In this document: positions 6,006 to 6,152 of the stretch, in pieces
Layout: every line of letters begins with the position of its first letter
Numbering within the stretch: position 1 is the first letter of the stretch
Assembly (NCBI GenBank): GCA_017464225.1
Contig: JAFUDW010000106.1
Span: 1 to 6,152, forward strand
Reading direction: 5' to 3'
From: Clostridia bacterium
Lineage (GTDB): Bacteria > Bacillota_A > Clostridia > Christensenellales > Aristaeellaceae
DNA length: 6,152 nt
Translations under genes and position numbers: made by a program
Notes under the pieces: generated by a model
The model's database searches: none
Told to the model about the DNA's origin: nothing
Seen by the model: the letters and a program-made list of their open reading frames with translations, nothing else

Positions 6006-6015
6006 GCAGGCGAAA

Positions 6016-6152
6016 ATGGGAGCTTCGGCGACCAGAAAAGCCAACTATCATGAGATGCGAGGGGACCTTGAAAACGATACAGGAAAATGGAAGCGAAAAA
6101 CGACAGTTAATTCTGAAATGAGTTTTGACTTGGATCGCGGTATCAAGTCGGA
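6016..6152 (+). CDS. Unrecognised protein, N-terminus only (cut by window edge)
   Basis: The frame is open from the ATG at 6016 to the end of the window, 45 codons plus two bases. It begins MGASATRKANYHEM and continues as a polar, highly charged stretch including TGKWKRK and SFDLDRGIKS. No signal peptide or membrane helix is seen in the part visible. The start is supported by AGGAGA 10 nt upstream and by the strong promoter and palindrome just before it. An internal ATG at 6055 has no obvious ribosome binding site. A polar N-terminus of this sort could precede the first helix of a transporter permease, but that is only a guess and I do not assign a family. It could also be a fortuitous frame in a longer leader. 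Confidence 0.55.
   Translation, partial: MGASATRKANYHEMRGDLENDTGKWKRKTTVNSEMSFDLDRGIKS

Noticed and set aside
1..6152. CRISPR array, tRNA or rRNA gene, insertion sequence or prophage part
   Set aside because: I found no regularly spaced repeat other than the coding hexamer repeat, no cloverleaf or CCA-ended tRNA, and no transposase, integrase or terminal inverted repeats.

Overview
The window looks like a chromosomal piece of a GC-rich member of the Clostridia (Firmicutes), probably an uncultured gut or rumen lineage. This is inferred from three things. A T-box leader precedes an aminoacyl-tRNA synthetase gene. The ribosome binding sites are strong and GGAG-like. The main gene is a large secreted protein joined by Thr-Pro/Glu-Pro linkers and ending in BspA-type leucine-rich repeats. 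I cannot name the species.

Layout. Positions 1-861 (minus strand) hold the first 287 codons of seryl-tRNA synthetase (serS); the 3' end lies outside the window. Its roughly 250-nt leader (862-1114, minus strand) is a serine-type T-box riboswitch. A UCC specifier candidate, the Stem I apical loop, Stem III, the T-box sequence and the intrinsic terminator can all be read directly. A sigma-A-like promoter for serS lies at 1121-1149. Divergent from it, a near-consensus promoter at 1204-1233 drives a single very large gene (1273-5664, 1463 codons). Its product has a signal peptide, about ten Ig-like/beta-sandwich modules, one Cna_B-like module, one Big_2-like module, three Pro-rich linkers and a C-terminal LRR_5 cassette. 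No sortase motif, membrane anchor, SLH or dockerin is visible. A 14-bp perfect stem forms a likely bidirectional terminator at 5699-5742.

The right end (5743-6152) starts with an AT-rich spacer. It then has four A-tracts spaced about 10-11 bp apart, a strong promoter (TTGACA, 18 bp, TGG-TATATT) and a 10-bp perfect palindrome at the expected transcription start. A Shine-Dalgarno sequence and an open frame follow, running off the window (6016-6152). I do not recognise that protein; the arrangement suggests a strongly transcribed, repressor-controlled operon beginning there.

Functionally these look like three independent transcription units: serine-tRNA-responsive housekeeping, a stand-alone secreted or surface modular protein, and the start of a regulated operon. 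Nothing in the window shows that they work together. The most distinctive item is the mosaic secreted protein, and the second is the A-tract/promoter/palindrome module before the last gene.
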